Part shown: one piece after another, positions 1 through 5,998 of the stretch | Numbering within the stretch: position 1 is the stretch's first letter | Layout: every line of letters begins with the position of its first letter | Source of the DNA: Pseudomonadota bacterium | GTDB taxonomy: Bacteria; Pseudomonadota; Gammaproteobacteria; Burkholderiales; JABEVD01 | Length of the DNA: 6,386 bases | Direction of reading: 5' to 3' | Assembly (NCBI GenBank): GCA_021811205.1 | Contig: JAJZPK010000149.1 | Coordinates: forward strand, 1-6,386 | Notes under the pieces: generated by a model | The model's database searches: none | Seen by the model: the letters and a program-made list of their open reading frames with translations, nothing else | What the model was told of the DNA's origin: nothing | Made by a program: the position numbers and the translations under genes

Positions 1-196
1 GCGACAGGTTTTTCGCAAGTTCGCTTCTTGCAAACTGCTTACCCATTTCAACTTCATTGGCACCCGCAATAAAAGAGCTGGAAAAATTACGCGTGAAAGC
101 ACCGTAGTTGCCTTCATTCGAGTATTTAACCAAATCCGCCCACATGGAATTTGCGATTTCCAAAATCTCTTCATCTGTCTTGTCAACAATATTCAT
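1..196 (-). CDS. Unrecognised small protein, 5' end only (runs off left edge)
   Basis: This is the first 65 codons of an open frame that starts with ATG at 196 and is still open at base 1. The protein begins MNIVDKTDEEILEIANSMWA and continues with a soluble, mixed-charge sequence that has no signal peptide or membrane segment. The pattern is a starting helix, then an 'NEGNYGAFTRNFSSS' stretch (about residues 27-41). This loosely recalls small NTF2-like or DUF3887-like domains, but that is an impression, not an assignment. On the minus strand a purine-rich stretch (GGGATATGGTGG) lies just before the ATG and can serve as a ribosome binding site. The gene lies beyond the terminator of the sat-aprMBA operon, so it probably has its own promoter. 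A perfect palindrome (210-232) sits 13 bases upstream of its start codon. G+C is about 43%, lower than every other gene here. Codon-level coding character looks real; the function is unknown. Confidence 0.7.
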   Translation of the reverse strand, partial: MNIVDKTDEEILEIANSMWADLVKYSNEGNYGAFTRNFSSSFIAGANEVEMGKQFARSELAKNLS

Positions 197-209
197 CCAC
201 CATATCCCA

Positions 210-232
210 TTAAAAAACATCATGTTTTTTAA
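210..232. repeat. Perfect 23-bp palindrome upstream of the left-edge gene
   Basis: TTAAAAAACAT (210-220) and ATGTTTTTTAA (222-232) are exact reverse complements of 11 bases around a single central base at 221. The element ends 13 bases upstream of the ATG at 196. It could be an operator for a dimeric regulator, or an A/U hairpin in the leader. As a terminator it would be weak, because the stem is almost all A-T. The symmetry is seen directly; the role is inferred. Confidence 0.6.
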
Positions 233-257
233 ATTTTCCATCCTTGCGTAATATATG

Positions 258-287
258 AAAAGGACCAGCATAAAATATGCCGGTCCT
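258..287 (-). terminator. Rho-independent terminator of the sat-aprMBA operon
   Basis: The arms 261-272 and 276-287 form a hairpin with a 3-base loop, about 78 bases past the aprA stop. Read as minus-strand RNA it is a continuous 12-bp stem: AGGACC/GGUCCU outside, one G-U wobble (281/267), then GCAUA/UAUGC inside, followed by a run of four U (258-261). Read as plus-strand RNA the same position is an A-C mismatch. The stem therefore favours the minus strand, in agreement with the gene direction. Confidence 0.8.
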
Positions 288-365
288 CTATGAATACACT
301 CGCAAGTTATCGCAATTTCGCAGGCCTGGTTTTACAACACGGGCAAATCAAGCCTGCATTTGCTT

Positions 366-2258
366 TTAATGATGCTCTACTGGCGGCGCTTTCTCTACAT
401 CACCTACCAGATGGTAGAGCGGTGCTTTTTCCATCGTGTACTCACCTGTTCCCGGATCACGACGAGAGACTGTCAGTACATGCCAGTTCTCATCATCCAG
501 CTTCATTGCATCGCCACGGTAGTAGTAACCCGGCCAGCGTGTCTCCTTACGGAACAGCGTGTGCTGGAATACACTCTCGGAAGTCAGGAAACGATGCTTC
601 AGCTCCCATGCGCGCAATAGCTCGTGTATATCCGAAGCGGCGACTTTTTCCAGATCCTGCCCCAGAATATACATTTTCTTGAGACCGATGTTCAGAAGCT
701 TGTCGTTGGTCATGTAGTTAACGCCAAAACCGCCACAGTACTCATCCATCAGCTTCTGCAAACGATCAAGACCCTGTCTTGGATTGATGAAGTTGGGGTT
801 GACGGTACCGGCAACCACTTCGTTGCTGAAAACGCGGTAAGTTTCCAGCGGCTTGTAGATCTGTTCCCTGCGGCGATTGATCTGAGCATCGGAAACACGG
901 ATGCCCTCCGCCTTGCCGTCGTCGATGTATTTGCAGGCAGCCTTGGCAGCCAGACGACCTTCAGTGAATGAGCCCGAAGAGAAGGCGTGAGGCGTACCGC
1001 CTACCGCGTCCCCGGCACCGAACAGACCTTCAACGGTCGTCATTCTGTTGTAGCCCCAGAAGTACTCGGGGGGAGACACATCTTCAGGGCCCGAACACCA
1101 GGCACCGCAACCGGTTGCATGCGAGCCCATGACATAGGGTTCTGAGGTGGTCAGTTCAGGATTTTCGTACTTGGGGTCGACGTCTGTGGCTGCCCAAAGC
1201 ACCGCCTGGCCAACAGTCATGCCCAGGAAGTTGTGCCAACCGATCTCCTCAAGATGAGGATCCTGGAAGGCTTCCATGGTGACCATGTGAATGGGGCCAC
1301 GACCGGCATTCACCTCGGAGATGATGGCGTGGTTGCGCAGGCAGGTCGGGATGGGGCGATGGGTTCTGTGGGAGACTTCCGGGTCCAGGTATTCCTTGCC
1401 TACCATTTGCTGCAGCGCAGGGAACCACTTGGACTCGTACTCTTCGCCGTACGCATTCTGGGTATAGGTCTTAAGATGCAGGAAGTAAGCGCCTACCGGA
1501 CCGTAACCATCCTTGAATCGAGCCAGCACGATACGGTTTTCCATTTGCGTCATCTTTGCACCGGCTTCAATCATCAGGCCGTATGCAGAACCCGAAGACC
1601 ACGGAGCATACCAGACACGACCCGCACCTTCGCCAATAGAACGCGGCTTAAAGATGTTCGAAGCGCCACCGGCACCACAGATAACGGTCTTGGACTTGAA
1701 CACATGGTAGTTTCCCGTGCGAACATTGAAGCCCACGGCACCGGCAACACGGTTTTCCTTGGATTCGTCCATCAGGAGATGAGTCACACAGATGCGGTTG
1801 AAAACCTTGTCCGCTGACTTCTTGGCCGCTTCAGCAACGATAGGCTTGTAGGATTCACCATGAATCATGATCTGCCAGCGCCCTTCACGCAGAAACGAAC
1901 CCTTCTTCTCGTCGCGCATGATGGGAAGACCCCATTCTTCAAAATTATGCACAGTGGAGTCTACGTGGCGCGCCATGTCAAACAGCAAGTCTTCACGCAC
2001 CATACCCATCAGGTCGATACGTGCATAGCGCACATGATCTTCGGGATTGTTCTCGCCAAAGCGTGTACCCATGTAACAGTTGATCGCATACAGGCCCTGG
2101 GCTACCGCACCGGAGCGCATGATGTTTGCCTTTTCGGCGATGACGATCTTCTTGTTCTGCCCCCAGTATCTCGCTTCAAATGCCGCACCCGTGCCGCCCA
2201 GGCCGGCACCCACAACCAGGATGTCGATATTGTCTTCAATAATTGTCTGGTAGCCCAT
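366..2258 (-). CDS. aprA: Adenylylsulfate (APS) reductase, alpha subunit
   Basis: This is the FAD-bearing catalytic subunit of dissimilatory APS reductase. In a sulfur oxidiser it oxidises sulfite plus AMP to APS in the cytoplasm and passes electrons to AprB. The protein is 630 residues, within the usual range for AprA. The N-terminal dinucleotide-binding motif is clear (IDILVVGAGLGGTG, residues 11-24). A second FAD-contact region, GLFGAGDAVGGTPHAFSSGS, lies at 411-430, as in the fumarate reductase/AprA flavoprotein family. From memory of the Archaeoglobus enzyme, N60, W220, R247 and H380 probably match the substrate-site residues Asn74, Trp234, Arg265 and His398; this mapping is inferred without an alignment. 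The start chosen is the ATG at 2258, whose MGYQTIIEDN is the usual AprA opening and which lies one base after the aprB stop. The open frame extends 22 codons further upstream, but that part overlaps aprB and has no family character. Tight aprB-aprA spacing suggests coupled translation. Confidence 0.97.
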   Translation of the reverse strand: MGYQTIIEDNIDILVVGAGLGGTGAAFEARYWGQNKKIVIAEKANIMRSGAVAQGLYAINCYMGTRFGENNPEDHVRYARIDLMGMVREDLLFDMARHVDSTVHNFEEWGLPIMRDEKKGSFLREGRWQIMIHGESYKPIVAEAAKKSADKVFNRICVTHLLMDESKENRVAGAVGFNVRTGNYHVFKSKTVICGAGGASNIFKPRSIGEGAGRVWYAPWSSGSAYGLMIEAGAKMTQMENRIVLARFKDGYGPVGAYFLHLKTYTQNAYGEEYESKWFPALQQMVGKEYLDPEVSHRTHRPIPTCLRNHAIISEVNAGRGPIHMVTMEAFQDPHLEEIGWHNFLGMTVGQAVLWAATDVDPKYENPELTTSEPYVMGSHATGCGAWCSGPEDVSPPEYFWGYNRMTTVEGLFGAGDAVGGTPHAFSSGSFTEGRLAAKAACKYIDDGKAEGIRVSDAQINRRREQIYKPLETYRVFSNEVVAGTVNPNFINPRQGLDRLQKLMDEYCGGFGVNYMTNDKLLNIGLKKMYILGQDLEKVAASDIHELLRAWELKHRFLTSESVFQHTLFRKETRWPGYYYRGDAMKLDDENWHVLTVSRRDPGTGEYTMEKAPLYHLVGDVEKAPPVEHH

Positions 2259-2259
2259 T

Positions 2260-2742
2260 TTAGTATTGCACCCCCTCTTTGATTTCCAGGCCATTGGATT
2301 CCAGCGTATGCAAACCACCTTCATCCATACGGATGTATTTAGGCTCGTTAAACAACAGCTGGCTGTCGCGCATCTCCTGGCTTGGAGCGGGCTGATCGGC
2401 CAGCTTGGGAATATGCTTGCCCCAGGGCTTGGTCGTGATGGGCGCCAACAACTCCATATCCTTTTTACCGTTGCGAAACTTGATTCGCCACGCTATGGTG
2501 CCTTTCTCTTCGTCACGGAGCACTCGAACACTGTGTCCAAGCGGAGCGAAGTCGGCATAACCGCGCACATCGATCGCCTGATGCGGACAGGCTTTTACGC
2601 AGGAATAACATTCCCAGCACATGTTGGGTTCGATGTTGTAGGCACGACGCAGCTTCTTATCGATGTGCATGATGTCGGATGGACAGATGTCAACGCATTC
2701 TCCACAACCATCACAACGCGTCATATATACGAAGGTTGGCAT
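2260..2742 (-). CDS. aprB: Adenylylsulfate (APS) reductase, beta subunit (two [4Fe-4S])
   Basis: This is the ferredoxin-like electron-transfer subunit of APS reductase. It takes electrons from the AprA flavin and hands them on, here presumably to AprM or an associated quinone-linked partner. The protein has 160 residues, close to known AprB. Two [4Fe-4S] cluster motifs are complete: C10, C13, C16, C20-Pro and C42, C45, C48, C52-Pro. W43, inside the second motif (CWECYSC), is probably the conserved tryptophan that lies between flavin and cluster in the Archaeoglobus structure. After the ferredoxin core (about 1-65) come a short beta region and a long extended tail (about 100-160), which in the known structure wraps around AprA. 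The ATG at 2742 has a good ribosome binding site (AGAGGA, 7 bases upstream). The gene lies 42 bases after aprM and 1 base before aprA. All key cysteines are present. Confidence 0.97.
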   Translation of the reverse strand: MPTFVYMTRCDGCGECVDICPSDIMHIDKKLRRAYNIEPNMCWECYSCVKACPHQAIDVRGYADFAPLGHSVRVLRDEEKGTIAWRIKFRNGKKDMELLAPITTKPWGKHIPKLADQPAPSQEMRDSQLLFNEPKYIRMDEGGLHTLESNGLEIKEGVQY

Positions 2743-2784
2743 AATATATTCCTCTATTTCCTATAGATAATAGTCAAGTCAGCG

Positions 2785-3621
2785 TCAGTAGTGGTTTGGT
2801 CTTTCAGCCTTGATGCAAAGCCCCATGTTCGGCGGATTCTTGCCCATGTACAGGGGAATATCCGGAAACTTTCGCTGCACTTCGGGATCCGTCAAATCAT
2901 AGTCGGGAGGCAGATTCTCCCGAGAACCGTCGGCCCTGGTAATTTTTTTCTGGTAAGCCGCGGCAGGCTTGAAGAACATGTGGGCGAACTTGGACCAGTA
3001 AACGCCGCCGAAGAGAACTGTGCTTGAGAGGATAAATAAGGCAAAGAATATGGTTAATCCGCCGCCCGTGAATGACCAGATCAAAGCGAAAGTCGAGGTG
3101 GCAAGAAGCGAAACAATGAATAAATCCGCACGCTCGAACCGAAACCATGGAAGGCCTTCCGCAGACACATCAACGCGGATAGCAAACCAGAACCAGTAAC
3201 CCCCTGCGGCCAGCATCAGTGCACCGATATGCCATAGCTGTGGCAGCAAGGCAGGCGTGGGCGCAGCCTTCGTGGGATAGCCAAAAATCATGACCGCTGT
3301 AGTCGCAGCGAAAATGATGAATCCGTACATGGTCAACAGATGGGAAAGCCTGCGTCTCGGGTTGCTGAATTCGCCGGAAGTTAATATTTCTTTCGCCACC
3401 ACTGAAGCGGCAATCGATGCTTTTTCTCCAGCACCCACTGACCGCTTTGCGCTCTTCTGCGCTTTTTTCGCATTTTCGAAAAAGTACTGCGCGCTTTTCT
3501 TGTGCATCATGTCGAGTATGGTCCCGCCCATGACCAAAAGAACCATTAAAAGGATATAGCCCTGCATAATTGCGGGTGATATCACTTCCGAAAGTTCGGC
3601 AAAGGGGTTGCTTGTGAACAT
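2785..3621 (-). CDS. aprM: AprM, putative membrane anchor of APS reductase
   Basis: This is a 278-residue integral membrane protein encoded directly upstream of aprBA, as in the aprMBA operon of Allochromatium vinosum. Hydrophobic segments are visible at about 17-37, 96-115, 126-149, 165-185 and 187-208, giving five likely membrane spans. A charged, Lys-rich loop (about 39-93) and a hydrophilic C-terminal tail (about 215-278) flank the bundle. H94, H131 and H214 lie in or near membrane segments and are possible haem or quinone-site ligands; that is a guess from position only. No cysteine cluster motif is seen, so it is not an iron-sulfur subunit. In the family, AprM is proposed to dock AprBA to the membrane and help electrons reach quinone, in place of the QmoABC complex found in other organisms; this role is not firmly proven. 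The ATG at 3621 has a strong ribosome binding site (GAGGAG, 6 bases upstream). The stop is 42 bases before aprB. Confidence 0.88.
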   Translation of the reverse strand: MFTSNPFAELSEVISPAIMQGYILLMVLLVMGGTILDMMHKKSAQYFFENAKKAQKSAKRSVGAGEKASIAASVVAKEILTSGEFSNPRRRLSHLLTMYGFIIFAATTAVMIFGYPTKAAPTPALLPQLWHIGALMLAAGGYWFWFAIRVDVSAEGLPWFRFERADLFIVSLLATSTFALIWSFTGGGLTIFFALFILSSTVLFGGVYWSKFAHMFFKPAAAYQKKITRADGSRENLPPDYDLTDPEVQRKFPDIPLYMGKNPPNMGLCIKAERPNHY

Positions 3622-3671
3622 CAGGTTCTCCTCAAAATTTTAAACTCAAGCTATCATTCATCCCCGGCCCT

Positions 3672-3687
3672 CCCCCATCAAAGGGGG
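3672..3687 (-). other. Short GC hairpin between sat and aprM
   Basis: CCCCC (3672-3676) and GGGGG (3683-3687) pair around a 6-base loop, starting 6 bases after the sat stop codon. In the direction of the operon no U run follows, so this is not a standard terminator. It may slow RNA decay or trim expression between sat and aprM. Read on the plus strand it is followed by TGTTTTC, which looks more terminator-like, but there is no plus-strand gene here to end. Confidence 0.4.
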
Positions 3688-3693
3688 TGTTTT

Positions 3694-4908
3694 CTAGCGT
3701 GCGGAATGGCCGCTCAGCTTCACTTCCACTTTCTCATGTTCGGCGAGCCCGGCATAATAGGCGCGCAACACTTCCAGCACTTCCGGCCGGCTGAATTCTG
3801 CAGGCACTTCGCTCCCCTCCGAGAGCATCTTTCTGAGTTTGGTTCCGGAGAGCAGCAGGCGGTCGGCATCCCCGTGCGGGCAGGTGCGGGCAGAAGCCAT
3901 CCCGCCGCAGCGGTAACACCAGAAGGTCCAGTCTATCTTGAGCGGCTGGGTCTCGAGCGACCCTTTGGGAATCTTGTCGAAGATGTGGTGCGCATCGAAA
4001 GGGCCGTAATAGCTGCCCACGCCGGCATGGTCGCGCCCGACGATGAGATGCGAGCAGCCATAGTTCTGGCGGAAAAGCGCGTGCAGCAGGGCTTCCCTCG
4101 GGCCTGCATAGCGCATGTCGAGCGGATAGCCTGCCTGAACGATGGTCTTTTCCACGAAATAATTCTCGGCGAGCACGGAAATCGCCTTAGTCCTGACGTC
4201 TGCGGGAATGTCGCCGGGTTTCAGCTGCCCGAGCAGGGAGTGGATCAGCACGCCGTCGCTGACTTCGATCGCCACCTTGGCGAGATATTCGTGGGAGCGG
4301 TGCATGGGATTTCGGGTCTGGAAGGCCGCGACCCGGCTCCAGCCCATGGATTCGAAAAGCGCCCTGGTTTCCCCCGGGGACATGAAAAGGGAACCGTATT
4401 TCTCGGGGAAGCCGCCCTGGGAAAGCACCTTGACCCGGCCTGCGAGGTTCACCTCGCCCTGCTCCATCACCATCCTGACGCCGGGATGCTCGATGTCCGT
4501 CGTGCCGAAAACGGTCGCGCATTCGTGCGCCTTGTCGATTTCGTATTTTTCAGTGACGGAAAGGATCGCCAGGATGTCCTCATCGTCCGGATCGACGAGG
4601 GCGATGTCGGAACCGGTCCTGATCGAATGCGCCGTATCGCGATCCACCGAAAGTGTGATCGGTATCGGCCAGAAAAGCCCGTTGGCCGTTTTCATGCCAT
4701 CGCATACGCTAGACCAGTCCGCACGAGTCATGAAACCATCGAGCGGCGTGAAACCGCCTATGCCGAGCATGACGAGATCGCCCTTCTCGCGCGAGCTCAC
4801 CCTGACTTTCGGCAATCCCCCCGCCCTTTTTCTCTCCTCCGAGAGCGAATCCCCTTCCAGAAGAAGGGGGTTCAGGGGACCGCCGCCGTGCGGACTGACC
4901 AGTGCCAT
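3694..4908 (-). CDS. sat: Sulfate adenylyltransferase (ATP sulfurylase), dissimilatory type
   Basis: The enzyme converts APS plus pyrophosphate to sulfate and ATP when run in the oxidative direction, so it conserves energy by substrate-level phosphorylation. The protein is 404 residues, the single-domain Sat length, with no APS kinase domain. It carries the nucleotide-binding signatures [11 protein letters not shown] (197-207) and GRDHAGVG (291-298), the [11 protein letters not shown] stretch (225-235) and the C-terminal [10 protein letters not shown] (353-362). A cysteine set, C331-x2-C334-x8-C343-Pro-H345, matches the zinc-binding insert known from bacterial and archaeal Sat such as the Thermus enzyme. 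The start chosen is the ATG at 4908, because a near-perfect ribosome binding site (GGAGGT) precedes it and the N-terminus [10 protein letters not shown] fits the family. An ATG at 4992 in frame would add 28 unusual residues. The gene is first of the sat-aprMBA unit and 72 bases ahead of aprM. Its G+C is somewhat higher than that of aprMBA. Confidence 0.96.
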   Translation of the reverse strand: MALVSPHGGGPLNPLLLEGDSLSEERKRAGGLPKVRVSSREKGDLVMLGIGGFTPLDGFMTRADWSSVCDGMKTANGLFWPIPITLSVDRDTAHSIRTGSDIALVDPDDEDILAILSVTEKYEIDKAHECATVFGTTDIEHPGVRMVMEQGEVNLAGRVKVLSQGGFPEKYGSLFMSPGETRALFESMGWSRVAAFQTRNPMHRSHEYLAKVAIEVSDGVLIHSLLGQLKPGDIPADVRTKAISVLAENYFVEKTIVQAGYPLDMRYAGPREALLHALFRQNYGCSHLIVGRDHAGVGSYYGPFDAHHIFDKIPKGSLETQPLKIDWTFWCYRCGGMASARTCPHGDADRLLLSGTKLRKMLSEGSEVPAEFSRPEVLEVLRAYYAGLAEHEKVEVKLSGHSAR

Positions 4909-4912
4909 CCCG

Positions 4913-4918
4913 ACCTCC
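4913..4918 (-). promoter_or_regulatory. Ribosome binding site that fixes the sat start
   Basis: On the minus strand GGAGGT lies 4 bases before the ATG at 4908. It supports this ATG over the in-frame ATG at 4992, whose only purine run (AAGGGGGG) touches the start codon directly and is too close to work well. Confidence 0.75.
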
Positions 4919-4984
4919 AAGCTTTGCCTGATTCGTTTAATGCTGGCATACGAAAGGGAGTACGGCGATACCCCATAATGGTTA

Positions 4985-5018
4985 TTCTCCATCCCCCCTT
5001 AAGGTTATAGATGGGGAA
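4985..5018. repeat. Imperfect inverted repeat around the sat promoter -10
   Basis: TTCTCCATC (4985-4993) and GATGGGGAA (5010-5018) are reverse complements at 8 of 9 positions, with 16 bases between. The predicted -10 hexamer (5004-5009) lies in the gap next to one arm. An 8-bp palindrome CCTTAAGG (4997-5004) sits in the middle. This is a possible operator for sat. If formed in RNA reading through from the transporter gene it could instead be a hairpin, but no U run follows it. Confidence 0.4.
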
Positions 5019-5032
5019 AATGGCTTCTTCAA
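5004..5032 (-). promoter_or_regulatory. Candidate sigma70 promoter for sat-aprMBA
   Basis: On the minus strand TTGAAG (5027-5032) and TATAAC (5004-5009) are separated by exactly 17 bases. They match the sigma70 consensus at 4 of 6 and 5 of 6 positions. Transcription would begin near 4997, giving a leader of roughly 90 bases before the sat ATG. The -35 hexamer overlaps the stop codon of the transporter gene, so the operon can be started independently of it. Confidence 0.5.
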
Positions 5033-5898
5033 GCCGTGCGCAGAGAAGGAAACATCGTTATCGAAATGCCGCAAAGGACAAGGAGCCCTCCCGCCAGTTG
5101 CGCTGCCGTGGGAGATGTGCCGAGCGCCCCCTCGATCAGCATGGCGAAAACCGGAACAAGATTGATAAAGATTGCAGTGCGGGCAGCTCCCAGTCGCATG
5201 ATGCCCATGCTCCAGAAAAGATAGGCGAAGACGGTCCCGCCCACCGCCATGACGGCGAGCGCCATGGCCGCCCTGGCACCCAGTTCACCCATGTGCGCGC
5301 CGCTTGCCATTGCCGCGCCGAAAAGCACCGCGGCGCCCGCCGCCATGACAAGCGAGGTATTGCCCAATGCGGACCCCTTCGGCATGTACTTTCTCCCCAG
5401 CACGTTGTAGAGCGCCCACGAAGCATTCGCAGCCAGCATCAACAAGTCCCCTCTCGATATGCTGAAGGAAGCGAGATTTCCGCCGGAAATCACCACGGCA
5501 ACCCCGGCAAGGGCGACGGGAAGGGCGGCAAGATGACGCATGGTCGGCTTCTCCCCGAGCAGGAAAGCAGCCAGCAGTGTGGTCAGCAGGGGGTTGGTCG
5601 CCATAATGAGCGCCGCATTGGCGGCGGAAGTTATGCGCAGCGCATAAAAGAAGAACAGGTTGAAGGCAGCGATGCCCACCGTGCCGAGAAGCAGGTAGGT
5701 TCCGGCGTGACGGCTCAGCAGCCCTTTCAGATCCTCCCGCCTGAATCCGGCGATTGCGATCATCAGGGTCGCGCCCAGCAAGAAACGCAGGGATGCTGCC
5801 CATAGAGGTGGCAGGTCGGCAAGGACGGGGCCGGCCAGAACGAAGTTGGCCGCCCAGAAAAAGACCGACACAGTCACGAGAAAATAAGTTGTTGCCAT
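5029..5898 (-). CDS. EamA-family (drug/metabolite transporter, DMT) permease
   Basis: This is a 289-residue inner-membrane permease with about ten hydrophobic spans (roughly 4-22, 30-50, 67-84, 91-113, 122-139, 150-167, 178-199, 209-230, 239-258, 265-283). They form two repeated EamA halves (about 5-138 and 150-283). Typical EamA marks are FFWAANFV near the N-terminus, ATNPLLTTLLAAFLLGEKPT (100-119) and FINLVPVFAML in the second half. Members export amino acids, metabolites or drugs; the substrate cannot be read from sequence. The start chosen is the ATG at 5898 with a fair ribosome binding site (GGGGA, 6-7 bases upstream). A TTG 10 codons upstream is in frame but less likely. The gene is divergent from the LysR gene and lies upstream of sat on the same strand, 120 bases away. 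Divergent LysR-EamA pairs are common, which suggests regulation by that neighbour. G+C is high (73% in the stretch 5221-5280). A role in sulfur metabolism is unproven. Confidence 0.9.
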   Translation of the reverse strand: MATTYFLVTVSVFFWAANFVLAGPVLADLPPLWAASLRFLLGATLMIAIAGFRREDLKGLLSRHAGTYLLLGTVGIAAFNLFFFYALRITSAANAALIMATNPLLTTLLAAFLLGEKPTMRHLAALPVALAGVAVVISGGNLASFSISRGDLLMLAANASWALYNVLGRKYMPKGSALGNTSLVMAAGAAVLFGAAMASGAHMGELGARAAMALAVMAVGGTVFAYLFWSMGIMRLGAARTAIFINLVPVFAMLIEGALGTSPTAAQLAGGLLVLCGISITMFPSLRTA

Positions 5899-5911
5899 TG
5901 GATTTCCCCGG

Positions 5912-5959
5912 TCAGCATAAATATGCAAGGATTATTTTATGTTCGGTACAATATGCTGA
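5912..5959. promoter_or_regulatory. Candidate LysR operator: 8-bp perfect inverted repeat between transporter and regulator
   Basis: TCAGCATA (5912-5919) and TATGCTGA (5952-5959) are exact reverse complements with starts 40 bases apart, near four helical turns. A third copy of the core, TATGC (5922-5926), forms the small palindrome GCATAAATATGC (5915-5926) with the first arm. A further dyad TGTTC/GAACA (5940-5944/5958-5962) overlaps the second arm. LysR regulators usually bind such sites in the divergent gap next to their own gene. The symmetry is seen directly; binding is inferred. Confidence 0.5.
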
Positions 5960-5963
5960 ACAA
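5934..5963 (-). promoter_or_regulatory. Weak candidate promoter for the transporter gene
   Basis: On the minus strand TTGTTC (5958-5963) and TAAAAT (5934-5939) are 18 bases apart, matching consensus at 3 of 6 and 5 of 6. Transcription would start near 5927, about 28 bases before the ATG. The second arm of the inverted repeat overlaps the -35 region, which would suit control by the divergent LysR protein. Confidence 0.3.
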
Positions 5964-5998
5964 GCAATACTTTGTTTACCTTCTGATTAGAAAAACTA

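Noticed and set aside
300..322. Three TCGCA repeats downstream of aprA
   Set aside because: Five-base units at uneven spacing (10 and 8 bases); likely chance.
320..357. GCAGGC/GCCTGC inverted repeat just after the aprA stop
   Set aside because: Only 6 bp with a 26-base loop and no U run; the hairpin at 258-287 is a much better terminator.
2259..2324. N-terminal extension of aprA by 22 codons
   Set aside because: It overlaps the end of aprB, lacks AprA character, and the ATG at 2258 gives the family N-terminus.
3672..3687. Plus-strand terminator in the sat-aprM gap
   Set aside because: Stem is only 5 bp and no plus-strand gene ends there.
3661..3687. G-quadruplex in the sat-aprM gap
   Set aside because: Only three clear G runs are close together on the minus strand, short of the four needed.
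4909..4992. N-terminal extension of sat by 28 codons
   Set aside because: The downstream ATG at 4908 has a strong ribosome binding site and family-like start; the upstream ATG would lie at the predicted transcription start.
3706..5010. Long plus-strand open frame of over 400 codons opposite sat
   Set aside because: It is the mirror of the G+C-rich sat gene, is Arg/His-rich, has no family character, and sat itself has unmistakable motifs.
5011..5805. Plus-strand open frame opposite the transporter
   Set aside because: Low-complexity, Gln/Arg/Gly-rich translation typical of the antisense strand of a hydrophobic-protein gene; the minus frame is a clear EamA permease.
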